The notes: generated by a model from the sequence alone, not told the origin. A stretch of 22,231 bases of DNA from JBILVQ01 sp044370375 (GCA_044370375.1 JBILVQ010000023.1:1-22231); one strand, 5' to 3'; shown: positions 1-8,269, counted from the stretch's first letter. A program made the numbers and translations.

Positions 1-918
1 AAAGCCGAAGAAGAAGCGCGTAAAAAAGCCGAAGCAGATGCCAAGGCCAAAGCAGCCTTCGACAAAGCCATTGCAGATGGTGATAGTAAACTGGCGGCCA
101 AGAAATATGATGATGCGGTTGCTGCTTACAAGCAGGGATTAAATATGAATTTCGACAATACAACGGCCAATAGCAAAATTGAGGCGGCAGGAAAAGCCAA
201 GCAGGATGAGGCCGACAGAATTAAGGCAGAGGCAGAAGGCAAAGCAAGGTTAGAAGCACTTAAAAAGAAGAAAGAAGAGGAAGAAGCCAAACGAAAAGCA
301 GAAGAAGAAAGATTGGCTGCTGAAGAGGCCGAAGAAAAAGCACGCAGAGAGGCACAGGAAAAAATCAATGCAGAAATTGCCGCCCAGAAGAAATTAAGGG
401 ACGATGCCATTGCGAAAGCAGAGGCAGAGAAAAAAGCCGCGGAAGCAGCTGCTGCAAAAAAGAAAGCAGATGAAGAACTTGCAGCGAAATTGAAGCAGGA
501 AGCTTATGAAAAGTATTTAAAAGAAGAAGAGGAAAAGGCCAAGAACCAACCCCAAAAAACCGCTCAGAACCCTACAGATCCGAAGAAAAAAGTGGATCCT
601 AAAAAGACAACTCCTGATAATCCTCAATCAGAAATAGATCGCTTGGCGGCAGAAGCGGAAGAAAAGGCGAGAAAAGCCCTTGAAAGAAAAATGACCGTTC
701 AGGAACGTGAAATATTCCTTTCTGAATTGGCCAAGAAGTACCCTGAAGGAAAAACCGTAGAAGAAGAGACTTATCCTAAAATGAAAATTACCAGAATTAT
801 TGTGGTAAAAAATAAGAAAGCAACTGAATACAAAAAAGTGGTTTTCCCTTACGGAACTTATTATAAGAAAAATGGGGTTGACATTACGTCCAATACCTTC
901 ATCATCGAAACCAAATAA
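1..918 (+). CDS. Coiled-coil Lys/Glu/Ala-rich protein, 5' end outside window
   Basis: The reading frame is open from base 1, so the start lies upstream; the first in-frame ATG at 145 is internal. The visible 305 residues begin with a charged stretch and one TPR-like helix pair (AIADGDSKLAAKKYDDAVAAY, about residues 24-44). Some 180 residues of Lys/Glu/Ala-rich heptad-like sequence then predict a long coiled coil. After a Pro/Lys/Thr-rich spacer (about residues 180-205) comes a small globular C-terminus rich in beta-type residues (YPKMKITRIIVVKNKKATEY and onward). The layout, repeat motif plus long coiled coil plus small C-terminal domain, is common in uncharacterised Bacteroidota proteins. 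I do not recognise the family and assign no function. A strong hairpin follows the stop. That it is a real gene is nearly certain; what it does is unknown. Confidence 0.85.
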   Translation, partial: KAEEEARKKAEADAKAKAAFDKAIADGDSKLAAKKYDDAVAAYKQGLNMNFDNTTANSKIEAAGKAKQDEADRIKAEAEGKARLEALKKKKEEEEAKRKAEEERLAAEEAEEKARREAQEKINAEIAAQKKLRDDAIAKAEAEKKAAEAAAAKKKADEELAAKLKQEAYEKYLKEEEEKAKNQPQKTAQNPTDPKKKVDPKKTTPDNPQSEIDRLAAEAEEKARKALERKMTVQEREIFLSELAKKYPEGKTVEEETYPKMKITRIIVVKNKKATEYKKVVFPYGTYYKKNGVDITSNTFIIETK

Positions 919-929
919 GCCGCCAAAAC

Positions 930-969
930 AGTCTTCATCTGGCTTTCTATCTAAAGCCGGATGAAGACT
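930..969. terminator. Bidirectional hairpin terminator between convergent genes
   Basis: Bases 930-946 pair with 953-969 over 17 positions, with a single G-T wobble and a 6-base loop. The hairpin lies between the stop of the coiled-coil gene (918) and the stop of the minus-strand peptidase gene (973). The trailing T-tracts are short on both sides (TATTTAT on plus, GTTTTG on minus), so termination may rest mainly on the long stem. Confidence 0.75.
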
Positions 970-972
970 TAT

Positions 973-1896
973 TTATAATTCATCCATTAAAAAGCGGTAA
1001 AGGGCAATCATGCTTTCGATGTCTTTTTTGGAAACCAATTCGTCCGGTCTATGAACAAAATCCTCCGGTGCACCAATAAAACACCAGTCAATGGGGTACG
1101 GACTTCTTTGTAAACTTTGTCCGTCACTTCCACCGCTTCCTTCCACTTCTAATTGAAACGGAATGCCTGATTTTGATGCCAGTTCAATGATTTTGTTGAC
1201 ATAAGATCTTCTTGGTATTCCGGAATCTCTTATACTAATGACAACACCTTTTCCCATGGGCACTCCGGGAGTAACCCAGGTAATATCGGCAATCAATGCT
1301 TTTCTTATTTTGTAGTTTTCGTATAAAATTCTTCCGGCATTTTCCGCACTTCCGCCTCCGTGTTCCTCCCAACAAGAAAAAACAACAACTCCGTTTTTGA
1401 TGGTCGGACAAACATTCAGCAATGCAAAAAGCCCCAAACGATTATCCATATAACAACACTGCACCGTTTCCTCCGTTTCACGAAAATCCGGCCAATAGGT
1501 AAGGGTTGTTCCTCGCTCTATTTCTCTTTCAAATTGATAAATGGCTGAACCGTTGTCATCGAAATCAAGGCTACAAAGGATGTCGCCATGACTATCCTTG
1601 CCGGTCAGTTTGCTGCCCTTTTCTGCATGGGGACCGCCAATTCTGACCAATTCTTTACCGTATCGAACGGTGTATCCAATCGAGTCCATGTGACCATAAA
1701 CAGCCACTTTGGGTTCCCCAAAAACCAAGGCGAAACTGTCTTGCCAGTCATCGCCTTGTAATATTTCTGGCTTTACTAACCAATCTCTGCTATTTTTGTC
1801 AATGAATTCCAAAAGGAATTTTTTTACAGGGTATTCCGATCCTGAAGGGGCATGAATCGAACAAAGCTCCTTTAAAAGTGAGTAGGAATATTGCAT
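973..1896 (-). CDS. M42-family-like metal-dependent aminopeptidase
   Basis: The product is a 307-residue cytosolic metallopeptidase that by family would remove N-terminal residues from peptides. The dinuclear metal-site motifs of the M42 / M20-like clan appear in order: GHMD (His69, Asp71), MDNRLG (Asp151, expected to bridge the metals), WEEHGGG (Glu177/Glu178, catalytic base and ligand), IADITW (Asp204) and VHRPDE (His282). No signal peptide is visible. The protein is shorter than typical M42 enzymes (about 350 residues), and WEEHGGG departs from the usual QEEVG, so it is a divergent branch and its substrate cannot be inferred. The start is the ATG at 1896, which gives a normal N-terminus ending in HAPSGSE. 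The gene lies head to head with uvrB, with only 25 bases between start codons. Confidence 0.85.
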   Translation of the reverse strand: MQYSYSLLKELCSIHAPSGSEYPVKKFLLEFIDKNSRDWLVKPEILQGDDWQDSFALVFGEPKVAVYGHMDSIGYTVRYGKELVRIGGPHAEKGSKLTGKDSHGDILCSLDFDDNGSAIYQFEREIERGTTLTYWPDFRETEETVQCCYMDNRLGLFALLNVCPTIKNGVVVFSCWEEHGGGSAENAGRILYENYKIRKALIADITWVTPGVPMGKGVVISIRDSGIPRRSYVNKIIELASKSGIPFQLEVEGSGGSDGQSLQRSPYPIDWCFIGAPEDFVHRPDELVSKKDIESMIALYRFLMDEL

Positions 1897-1921
1897 CTTA
1901 TTTTTTTTGCAAAGCGAAGGT

Positions 1922-3955
1922 ATGGATTTTAAGTTGACAGCAGATTTTGTCCCAACAGGTGATCAACCTGAGGCCATCAGACAACTCACAGAGGGTATTA
2001 ATAAAAAAGTACCATATCAAACCTTACTGGGTGTAACCGGTTCGGGGAAAACTTTTTCCATTGCCAATGTTATCCGGAACGTAAATCGTCCAACCCTCGT
2101 TTTGAGTCACAACAAAACCCTGGCTGCTCAATTGTTTGGTGAGTTTAAACAGTTTTTTCCGCAGAATGCAGTTGAGTATTTTGTATCGTATTATGATTAT
2201 TATCAGCCCGAAGCTTATCTGCCAACCAGTGGTACCTATATTGAAAAAGATTTGAGCATCAATGATGAAATCGAAAAATTACGTTTGTCCACTACATCTT
2301 CATTGTTGTCGGGAAGGCGCGATATCATTGTGGTTTCATCTGTTTCCTGTATTTATGGTATGGGTAACCCAACCGATTATTACAAGAATGTTATCAATGT
2401 AAAAAAAGGAGAACTCATCAGCAGAAATCAATTTTTGCATTCCTTGGTAAGTTCTTTGTATTTCAGAACAGAGCATGAGTTTAAAAGGGGGAGTTTCAGG
2501 GTAAAGGGCGATACGGTAGATGTATATCTTGCTTATGCCGACTATGCTTATCGTTTCGAATTTTTTGGTGATGAGATAGAATCCATTTCTTCCTTTGATC
2601 CCATCAGCGGATTGAAAATTGAAAATATGGATCAGGTGAGAATTAGTCCCGCCAATTTATTTGTCACCACCAAAGAAACCATGAAGAATTCTATCTTCAA
2701 AATTCAGGAGGACATGATGAAGCAGATTGATTACTTTCATTCTATTGGCAAACCGCTTGAAGCAAAAAGGTTAGAAGACAGAGTCGTCTATGATCTTGAA
2801 ATGATGCGTGAATTGGGCTATTGTCCGGGCATTGAGAATTATTCGCGTTATTTTGATGGGAGAGAAGCGGGCACAAGGCCTTTCTGTTTGCTTGATTATT
2901 TTCCCGAGGATTTTATGATGGTAATTGATGAGAGTCATGTAACTGTTTCACAAATCCGGGCCATGTATGGAGGGGATCGTTCACGAAAAGTAAATTTAGT
3001 GGAATATGGTTTCCGGTTGCCAAGTGCAATGGACAATCGCCCTTTGACATTTGATGAGTTTGATTCTTTTAGTCCGCAAACAATTTATGTATCTGCAACC
3101 CCGGCCGATTTTGAATTGGAAAAATCGGGAGGCGTTGTTGTTGAACAGTTGATCAGACCTACCGGATTGCTTGATCCGCCAATCGAGGTAAGGCCATGTC
3201 AGAATCAGGTGGACGATTTGTTGGAAGAGATTCGTTTGGTTACAAAAAAAGATGAGCGTGTTTTGGTAACTACCCTTACCAAAAGAATGGCAGAAGAATT
3301 GGCAAAGTATTTTGGTAGAATAGGAATCCGTTGCAATTACATCCATTCTGATGTGGATACCATGGATAGGGTTGAAATATTGCGTGATTTGCGTTTAGGT
3401 TTATTTGATGTATTGATTGGGGTTAATTTACTAAGAGAGGGATTGGATTTGCCTGAAGTTTCATTGGTGGCCATCATGGATGCTGACAAAGAAGGATTTT
3501 TGCGTTCAGGTCGATCGCTTACACAAACAGCAGGCAGAGCTGCAAGGAACATCAATGGCAAGGTGATTATGTATGCCGATAAAATGACCAACTCCATGCA
3601 AAAAACCATTGAAGAGACAGAAAGGAGACGCGAAAAGCAAATTGCATACAACATTGCTAACAATATTACGCCAACACAAATTGTGCGGTCGAAACAATCC
3701 ATCATGGGCCAAACCGCCATTGCAGATGGTTCAGAGCCCGGAAGAAATGAGCACAAATATTATGCTGGTCCGGATGAGAATGCTGTTGCGGCAGATCCGG
3801 TGATAGCGTATATGAGTCATGATCAATTAGAGAAATCGATTGCCACCACCAAAAAGCAAATGGAAAAAGCGGCACGGGATTTGGATTTCGTTCAAGCAGC
3901 AAAACTTCGCGATGAAATGTTTGCGCTTGAAAAATTACTCAAAGACAAAAAATAA
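1922..3955 (+). CDS. uvrB: Excinuclease ABC subunit B (UvrB)
   Basis: UvrB is the damage-verifying helicase-like subunit of nucleotide excision repair. It is loaded on DNA by UvrA and then recruits UvrC. The 677-residue protein has the expected parts: Walker A GVTGSGKT (residues 37-44), the Tyr-rich beta-hairpin that clamps the damaged strand (YYDYYQPEAYLP, about 90-101), the Walker B box DESH (about 336-339), helicase motif SATP, the C-terminal helicase domain with LLREGLDLPEV and the QTAGRAARN motif, and a C-terminal UVR helix pair (about 635-675) that contacts UvrC. Length is normal. I start at ATG 1922 rather than the in-frame TTG at 1907, because family members begin at the FxL..(D/E)F.PxGDQPxAI stretch. 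The next gene follows after one base, so the two are probably cotranscribed. Confidence 0.97.
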   Translation: MDFKLTADFVPTGDQPEAIRQLTEGINKKVPYQTLLGVTGSGKTFSIANVIRNVNRPTLVLSHNKTLAAQLFGEFKQFFPQNAVEYFVSYYDYYQPEAYLPTSGTYIEKDLSINDEIEKLRLSTTSSLLSGRRDIIVVSSVSCIYGMGNPTDYYKNVINVKKGELISRNQFLHSLVSSLYFRTEHEFKRGSFRVKGDTVDVYLAYADYAYRFEFFGDEIESISSFDPISGLKIENMDQVRISPANLFVTTKETMKNSIFKIQEDMMKQIDYFHSIGKPLEAKRLEDRVVYDLEMMRELGYCPGIENYSRYFDGREAGTRPFCLLDYFPEDFMMVIDESHVTVSQIRAMYGGDRSRKVNLVEYGFRLPSAMDNRPLTFDEFDSFSPQTIYVSATPADFELEKSGGVVVEQLIRPTGLLDPPIEVRPCQNQVDDLLEEIRLVTKKDERVLVTTLTKRMAEELAKYFGRIGIRCNYIHSDVDTMDRVEILRDLRLGLFDVLIGVNLLREGLDLPEVSLVAIMDADKEGFLRSGRSLTQTAGRAARNINGKVIMYADKMTNSMQKTIEETERRREKQIAYNIANNITPTQIVRSKQSIMGQTAIADGSEPGRNEHKYYAGPDENAVAADPVIAYMSHDQLEKSIATTKKQMEKAARDLDFVQAAKLRDEMFALEKLLKDKK

Positions 3956-3956
3956 A

Positions 3957-5018
3957 ATGAGAAAAATTTCACCACGTATTATCATCTTTCTGCTGTCGGG
4001 TTTATTGCTGACGGCTTGTATGCCTTCTGTTTCTATCAGGGTATTGAATCCTGCCGATATTACTTTTCCCGAGGAAATCAGAAAAGTGGTGGTGGTGAAC
4101 AGAACTTATCCCGATGAAGAGGGAAAAGTGTTGAATATTATTGAAGGGGTTTTAACGGGAGAAGGCGTTGGCACCGACCGCAGAGCCACCGAAGAATGTA
4201 TTCGCGGTATGATTGAAACCATGTTGCAATCGCCACGCTTTGATTTGGTGCGCCCTTCAACCACAACCCTTCGTGGCAGTGGCACAGGGGCATTTCCTGA
4301 AACTCTTTCGTGGGAAGTGGTTCAACGCATTTGTGAGGAGAGCGGTGCCGATGCATTGATTACCCTCGAGGCCTTTGATTCTGACTCAAGGATTGCTTAC
4401 AGGAATGTGGTGGTGAAGGAAAAACAAAAAGATGGCAGGATGATGGATGTGCCTTACGTGGATTCAGATATGCGCATGATTGTGACCAATGGCTGGCGTA
4501 TTTATGATTATCGCAACCGCAGAATTATTGATGAATTCAGGGCCGATGATTTTTTGAATTTTCAAGGGCGCGGTAGAGTGCAACAAGAGGCACTGGCCAA
4601 TTTACCACAGCGCTTTGATGCCTTGATGCGAACAGGATTCCACGCAGGAAAACAATACGGACATCGCATTAGTCCCATGTGGGGAAGGGTGACCCGCTCT
4701 TATTATAAAAAAGGAAACGAAGATTTAAAAAGAGCGGCCCGTTATGCCGAAAGAGATAAATGGGAGGAGGCTGCGAATATTTGGAGGAACTTGACCAAAA
4801 GTCAGGAAAGCAAAGTGGCAGAGCGGGCAAGTTACAACATGGCCGTGTTTTGCGAAGTGGAGGGTCGTTTGGATCTTGCGATTGAATGGGCCAATAATAC
4901 CTATCAGGATTATGGATTAAAGAGGGCAAAAAATTATGCCGCAACGCTGAGGGCCAGGATGAACCGCGATAAGAAAGCACAGGAACAAATGGGTTCACAA
5001 CCACAGGAAGGTCAATAG
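3957..5018 (+). CDS. DUF6340-type lipoprotein with C-terminal TPR-like region
   Basis: The 353-residue protein starts with a lipoprotein signal peptide: a charged MRK, a hydrophobic core and the lipobox LLTAC, so lipidation is expected at Cys21 and the protein should be anchored in the outer or inner membrane. The body matches my recollection of DUF6340, a Bacteroidota family with a conserved early IRKVVVVNR strand, a GEGVGTDR turn, GADALITLEAFDSD, WRIYDYRNRRIIDEF, GKQYGHRISPMW and a C-terminal helical repeat region (about residues 260-335) resembling TPRs. The family has no established function. The start is ATG 3957, one base after the uvrB stop; a frame running further upstream inside uvrB is ignored because the lipobox fixes the N-terminus. 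Cotranscription with uvrB is likely but may be only positional. Confidence 0.88.
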   Translation: MRKISPRIIIFLLSGLLLTACMPSVSIRVLNPADITFPEEIRKVVVVNRTYPDEEGKVLNIIEGVLTGEGVGTDRRATEECIRGMIETMLQSPRFDLVRPSTTTLRGSGTGAFPETLSWEVVQRICEESGADALITLEAFDSDSRIAYRNVVVKEKQKDGRMMDVPYVDSDMRMIVTNGWRIYDYRNRRIIDEFRADDFLNFQGRGRVQQEALANLPQRFDALMRTGFHAGKQYGHRISPMWGRVTRSYYKKGNEDLKRAARYAERDKWEEAANIWRNLTKSQESKVAERASYNMAVFCEVEGRLDLAIEWANNTYQDYGLKRAKNYAATLRARMNRDKKAQEQMGSQPQEGQ

Positions 5019-5041
5019 AAATTTAAAATGCCTCCAATGCA

Positions 5042-5071
5042 TTTGTTCAAATGGAAAAAATTGTATCTTTG
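5042..5071 (+). promoter_or_regulatory. Bacteroidota-type promoter of tRNA-Arg
   Basis: A -33 TTTG (5042-5045) and a perfect -7 TATCTTTG (5064-5071, consensus TAnnTTTG) are separated by 18 bases. The tRNA begins 17 bases after the -7 box, leaving room for a short 5' leader. Confidence 0.8.
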
Positions 5072-5087
5072 CGGCTCTTCAAAAAAA

Positions 5088-5161
5088 GGACCTGTAGCTT
5101 AATTGGATAGAGCATCTGACTACGGATCAGAAGGTTAGGGGTTCGACTCCCTTCAGGTTCA
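5088..5161 (+). tRNA. tRNA-Arg (anticodon ACG)
   Basis: The 74-base cloverleaf is complete. The acceptor GGACCTG pairs with CAGGTTC (one G-T), the D-arm is GCTT/GAGC, the anticodon stem is TCTGA/TCAGA around the loop CTACGGA, giving anticodon ACG, and the T-arm is AGGGG-TTCGACT-CCCTT, with discriminator A. CCA is not encoded and must be added by the nucleotidyltransferase. The ACG anticodon is normally deaminated to ICG by TadA and reads CGU, CGC and CGA. The gene stands alone between its own promoter and terminator. Confidence 0.97.
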
Positions 5162-5165
5162 CTTT

Positions 5166-5206
5166 AAAGGGATGATTGGTTGACAAGACTTTTCATCCCT
5201 TTTTTG
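5166..5206 (+). terminator. Rho-independent terminator of tRNA-Arg
   Basis: AAAGGGATGA (5166-5175) pairs perfectly over 10 bases with TCATCCCTTT (5193-5202) across a 17-base loop, and the T-run continues downstream. The hairpin begins 4 bases after the tRNA. Confidence 0.85.
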
Positions 5207-5344
5207 TTTCCCACCGGCCTTTCTCTTTTATTTTACCAGAATTTGCTCATTTGCTGCTTTTATGGTTTGAAGGCAGGCCCACCGCAAAGAATAAAAGGCC
5301 GGATATTCATAAATTAATTATCTTGCTCACCACTTCTATCGGCA

Positions 5345-5914
5345 ATGAAATCATTTCGCCATCAAATTCTTGCACTTTGTTTTCTGGTATTGGCTTCATA
5401 CGGGAATCCAGTTTTTGCCAGAAAATTTTCACCCTATTACCTGCAACAATTCGCGCTGACGGCAGGTTTAGGCGATGCTTCCTCTCCCGACAGTGAGTTT
5501 CCTTTTTGCTATTCGCTGGGAGGTTATATCCGAAGCGACTTCAGCTTGTTTGGCGCCCGCAGAGATTATTTCGGACAACTGAACATTGAGCCCAACGGAA
5601 ATTATTATCGCTTTCAAAGCTTATTTTATGGTTTCGCCTTTGTTTCAGAACATGCTGCCCTCATTCCGCAGGTTGGTTTTGGGCTAATGAAGACCAATGC
5701 TTTCGAACCGATTAAGCATAACAAACCCGGACTGGAACTTTCTTTCGAAGGTTTTTTTCATACCCGCGGGAGTGGACTTGGCGCAAGGTTTTTTTATCAG
5801 CGTAGCAGCGATGTGCAATATGTTGGTTTTATGGTGCAGGCCACCCTTGGCTGGATGTGGAACAATAAAAAAAGAGAAAAGGTGAATCGTTCGGAAGGTA
5901 AAGGTTCCTTTTAA
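5345..5914 (+). CDS. Small exported protein, likely outer-membrane-barrel-like
   Basis: The 189-residue protein has a clear Sec signal peptide (MKSFRHQ, then LALCFLVLASYG, with cleavage probably near PVFA-RKF). The mature part alternates aromatic and polar residues in short strands (YYRFQSLFYGFAFVS, ALIPQVGFGLM, GLELSFEGFFH, GLGARFFYQR, YVGFMVQATLGWMW), the pattern of a small outer-membrane beta barrel. The C-terminus is a charged tail (KKREKVNRSEGKGS) rather than a terminal aromatic, so an ordinary BAM signal is not at the very end. I recognise no family and infer no function. A weak -7-like TATCTTGC (5319-5326) lies 18 bases before the ATG. The next gene, rlmF, follows after 66 bases on the same strand and could share a transcript. 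Confidence 0.7.
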   Translation: MKSFRHQILALCFLVLASYGNPVFARKFSPYYLQQFALTAGLGDASSPDSEFPFCYSLGGYIRSDFSLFGARRDYFGQLNIEPNGNYYRFQSLFYGFAFVSEHAALIPQVGFGLMKTNAFEPIKHNKPGLELSFEGFFHTRGSGLGARFFYQRSSDVQYVGFMVQATLGWMWNNKKREKVNRSEGKGSF

Positions 5915-5980
5915 TGTTTCCATCCTATACTGTTATCCTTTCGGACTTTTTGGTCTCTACTTCATAAGAAGCATTGCCCA

Positions 5981-6871
5981 TTGCATTTCAACAATAAACA
6001 TCAAGGCCGCTATCCTTTTCAGGAATTGGTGGAGCATTATCCTCCATTGAAACCCTATGTCCTTTTGAATCCCTCCAATGTTGAAACCATTGATTTTTTT
6101 GATCCGGAGGCGGTTAAAATGTTAAACAAGGCATTGCTAAAGTATTACTACGGTTTAGAACATTGGGATATTCCGGAGAATTATTTATGTCCGCCCATAC
6201 CAGGCCGTGCAGACTATATCCATACCATAGCCGCATTTTTGGGCGTTAAAAAAAACTTGAAGCAACAGGTTGAACCAATGTTTCGCTGTTTAGATGTTGG
6301 CACAGGAGCTAATTGTATCTATCCCATCATTGGTGTTCATGAGTACGGATGGAATTTTGTAGGGTCAGAAATTGATGAAAAGGCCATTGGCAATGCTGAG
6401 CAATTGATTGCCTTGAACGGGTCATTGACTGGGAAAGTAAGCATTCGAAAACAAGATAGTCGGGAATATATTTTTCGTGGCATATTACAGGCCGGAGAAT
6501 ATTTTGACCTGAGCATTTGCAATCCTCCCTTTCATGCATCGGCTGCCGAAGCTGCCAGAGGAAGTTTAAGAAAACTAAACAATTTGAAGCAGGGCCGACA
6601 AAAGAAAGTGAGCCTGAATTTTGGGGGAAAGGCCAATGAATTGTGGTGCAAGGGTGGCGAAAAGGCCTTTGTTGGACAAATGATAAGGGAAAGTGTTTCC
6701 TATGCCAAGCAATGCAGGTGGTTTAGCAGTCTGGTTTCAAAAGAAAGTCATTTACCCTTATTTTACGGAATGCTGAAAAGGATAGGGGCCAAGAAGATAG
6801 AGACCTTAGCGATGGGTCAGGGAAGTAAGAAGAGTAGAATTTTGGTATGGACTTTTAAAGAAGAAGAATAG
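5981..6871 (+). CDS. rlmF: 23S rRNA (adenine(1618)-N6)-methyltransferase RlmF
   Basis: RlmF methylates N6 of A1618 in 23S rRNA using S-adenosylmethionine. The family signature is clear: an N-terminal HxGRYxF segment, ALLKYYYGLEHWDIPENYLC followed by PPIPGRADYIH (about residues 51-81), the SAM-binding DVGTGANCIYP (about 105-115), an acidic strand end GSEID (about 128-132) and the catalytic NPPFHAS (181-187) typical of N6-adenine methylases. The 296-residue length is normal. The start is unusual: no ATG or GTG exists in frame between the upstream stop at 5912 and the conserved HFNNKHQGRY, so the TTG at 5981 is the best choice. It begins almost exactly where homologues reach conserved sequence. 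The gene ends at a hairpin shared with the convergent rplT operon. Confidence 0.93.
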   Translation: MHFNNKHQGRYPFQELVEHYPPLKPYVLLNPSNVETIDFFDPEAVKMLNKALLKYYYGLEHWDIPENYLCPPIPGRADYIHTIAAFLGVKKNLKQQVEPMFRCLDVGTGANCIYPIIGVHEYGWNFVGSEIDEKAIGNAEQLIALNGSLTGKVSIRKQDSREYIFRGILQAGEYFDLSICNPPFHASAAEAARGSLRKLNNLKQGRQKKVSLNFGGKANELWCKGGEKAFVGQMIRESVSYAKQCRWFSSLVSKESHLPLFYGMLKRIGAKKIETLAMGQGSKKSRILVWTFKEEE

Positions 6872-6962
6872 TAGGGTGATGGCGCTAGGATATAAGGATG
6901 GAAAGCCTTACAGGCAAAGGGATAGACAGATATTTTTTGCTTAAGATGGAGGGTTGTAAAAT

Positions 6963-6992
6963 GAAAAACCCGGACCAAGGCCCGGGCTTTTC
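6963..6992. terminator. Bidirectional terminator between rlmF and rplT
   Basis: A stem CCCGG / CCGGG is flanked by an A-run on the left (6964-6968) and a T-run on the right (6988-6991), with one bulged C. It can therefore stop transcription from rlmF on plus and from the thrS-infC-rpmI-rplT operon on minus. Confidence 0.75.
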
Positions 6993-7018
6993 TAGACTCA
7001 AACACATGATTTATAGAG

Positions 7019-7363
7019 CTATTTCACTGAATCCACAACGGCTTTGAAGGCTGCAGGATGGTTCATGGCCAAATCGGCTAAAACCTTTCTGTTCAACTGA
7101 ACATCCTTTTTATGCAATTTACCCATGAATTCTGCGTAAGACATACCGTGCTCTCTAACACCGGCATTGATACGCTGAATCCATAAACCACGGAAGTTAC
7201 GCTTCTTGGTTTTTCTATCGCGGTAGGCATAAGTTAAACCTTTTTCGAAAATATTTTTAGCAATCGTAAAAACGTTTTTACGAGCACCCCAGTACCCGCG
7301 GGTTTGGCTGAGGATTTTTTTCCTTCTTTGGCGGGAGGCGACCGCGTTGACTGACCTAGGCAT
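7019..7363 (-). CDS. rplT: 50S ribosomal protein L20
   Basis: L20 is a primary 23S rRNA-binding protein required early in assembly of the large subunit. The 114 residues are standard: MPRSVNAVASRQRRKKIL at the extended basic N-terminus, then GYWGARKNVFTIAK, YAYRDRKTKKRNFRGLWIQR and the conserved INAGVREHGMSYAEFM, ending in a helical domain. This is the last gene of thrS-infC-rpmI-rplT, 78 bases after the rpmI stop. In well-studied bacteria L20 represses its own operon by binding its mRNA; a small hairpin in the preceding spacer (7390-7405) is the only candidate I see for such a site, and it is weak. The stop is TAG, followed after 27 bases by the terminator shared with rlmF. Confidence 0.98.
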   Translation of the reverse strand: MPRSVNAVASRQRRKKILSQTRGYWGARKNVFTIAKNIFEKGLTYAYRDRKTKKRNFRGLWIQRINAGVREHGMSYAEFMGKLHKKDVQLNRKVLADLAMNHPAAFKAVVDSVK

Positions 7364-7389
7364 AGTGTTTACTTTTTTGGCTGACAGCG

Positions 7390-7405
7390 ATTGTTGTGAA
7401 ACAAT
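7390..7405 (-). other. Small hairpin in the rpmI-rplT spacer
   Basis: ATTGTT and AACAAT form a 6-base stem with a 4-base loop, 27 bases upstream of the rplT start. It could be a leader structure for rplT or chance; it does not resemble any L20-binding site I know. Confidence 0.3.
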
Positions 7406-7441
7406 ACTTCAACTGGCATCCGGGTTTGTTACTCCTGTTAA

Positions 7442-7642
7442 TTATTTACCAATGCAAAGCATGCGTTTAACATTTCCTAAATCGGAATCATGAACCAAGG
7501 TGGTTCCTGTTAAATTGCGTTTACGTTTGATACTTTTTTTGGTGAGAATGTGGCTTTTGTAAGCGTGTTTTCTCTTGATTTTTCCGGTGCCGGTAAAAGA
7601 GAATCTCTTTTTAGCACTGGAATTGGTTTTCATTTTTGGCAT
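7442..7642 (-). CDS. rpmI: 50S ribosomal protein L35
   Basis: L35 is a small basic protein of the large ribosomal subunit. The 66 residues carry the family signature MPKMKTNSSAKKRFSFTGTG at the N-terminus, KIKRKHAYKSHILTKKS in the middle and the closing VKRMLCIGK. Length is typical. It lies between infC (24 bases upstream) and rplT (78 bases downstream), the near-universal infC-rpmI-rplT order, so it is cotranscribed from the thrS promoter. Confidence 0.98.
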   Translation of the reverse strand: MPKMKTNSSAKKRFSFTGTGKIKRKHAYKSHILTKKSIKRKRNLTGTTLVHDSDLGNVKRMLCIGK

Positions 7643-7666
7643 GACTATCAGTTTGCGTGTTTGAGT

Positions 7667-8251
7667 TTACTTTTTTGGTTTGGGTGCTATTAGCATCTGC
7701 ATTTTTTTACCTTCCAAGGTGGGCAGTTGTTCTACCTTTCCTTGCTCGGCCAATTCCTGTGCAAATTTCAATAACAGCAATTCCCCTTTTTCTTTGAACA
7801 GAATTGATCTTCCCTTAAAAAACACATAAGCCCTAACTTTTGAACCCTCTTCCAAAAACTTTTCGGCATGAACCTTTTTAAAGTTAAAATCATGCTCATC
7901 GGTGTTGGGTCCGAAACGGATTTCCTTCACCACAATTTTTGAAGACTTGGCCTTGATTTCTTTCTGTTTCTTTTTCTGTTCGTAAAGAAACTTTTTGTAA
8001 TCAATGATTTTGCAAACCGGCGGTACTGCGCCCGGTGCAATCTCTACCAAATCCAATTCCTGTTCAGCGGCCATTTGCAAAGCTTTTTGCAATGGATAAA
8101 TTCCCGGCTCAATTCCTTCACCCACCAAACGAATGGTAGGAGCAAGAATTTTTTCATTGATCAGGTGTTCTTCTTTTTTTTCTACCCGGCCCCCTCTCGG
8201 ACGAGGACCTGAAGATGGTCGGCTGTTGGGCCTTTTGAAAGGTGTTGCTAT
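7667..8251 (-). CDS. infC: Translation initiation factor IF-3, probable AUA start
   Basis: IF-3 binds the 30S subunit, blocks premature 50S joining and rejects non-AUG starts. The 194-residue reading has a basic, disordered N-terminal extension (ATPFKRPNSRPSSGPRPRGG), the IF3-N domain from INEKILAPTIRLVGEGI onward, a Lys-rich linker helix (FLYEQKKKQKEIKAKSSK) and the IF3-C domain from VVKEIRFGPNTDEHDF to the end. No ATG, GTG or TTG precedes the conserved INEKI segment in frame; the only TTG (8128) would delete the start of the domain. The frame is closed by the thrS stop at 8270-8272. An ATA codon at 8249-8251, 18 bases after that stop, fits the N-terminus, and infC genes are known for AUU/AUA/AUC starts that allow autoregulation. 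The exact start is inferred. Confidence 0.95.
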   Translation of the reverse strand: MATPFKRPNSRPSSGPRPRGGRVEKKEEHLINEKILAPTIRLVGEGIEPGIYPLQKALQMAAEQELDLVEIAPGAVPPVCKIIDYKKFLYEQKKKQKEIKAKSSKIVVKEIRFGPNTDEHDFNFKKVHAEKFLEEGSKVRAYVFFKGRSILFKEKGELLLLKFAQELAEQGKVEQLPTLEGKKMQMLIAPKPKK

Positions 8252-8269
8252 GGCTTTGTTTGTTTTAGG

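Noticed and set aside
126..410. 94-residue Ser/Ala/Phe-rich ORF on minus
   Set aside because: It is the shadow of the Lys/Glu/Ala-rich coiled-coil codons on plus.
5176..5496. ORF of 106 residues on plus
   Set aside because: It begins inside the tRNA terminator and overlaps the signal-peptide gene at 5345 in another frame, with no coherent protein pattern.
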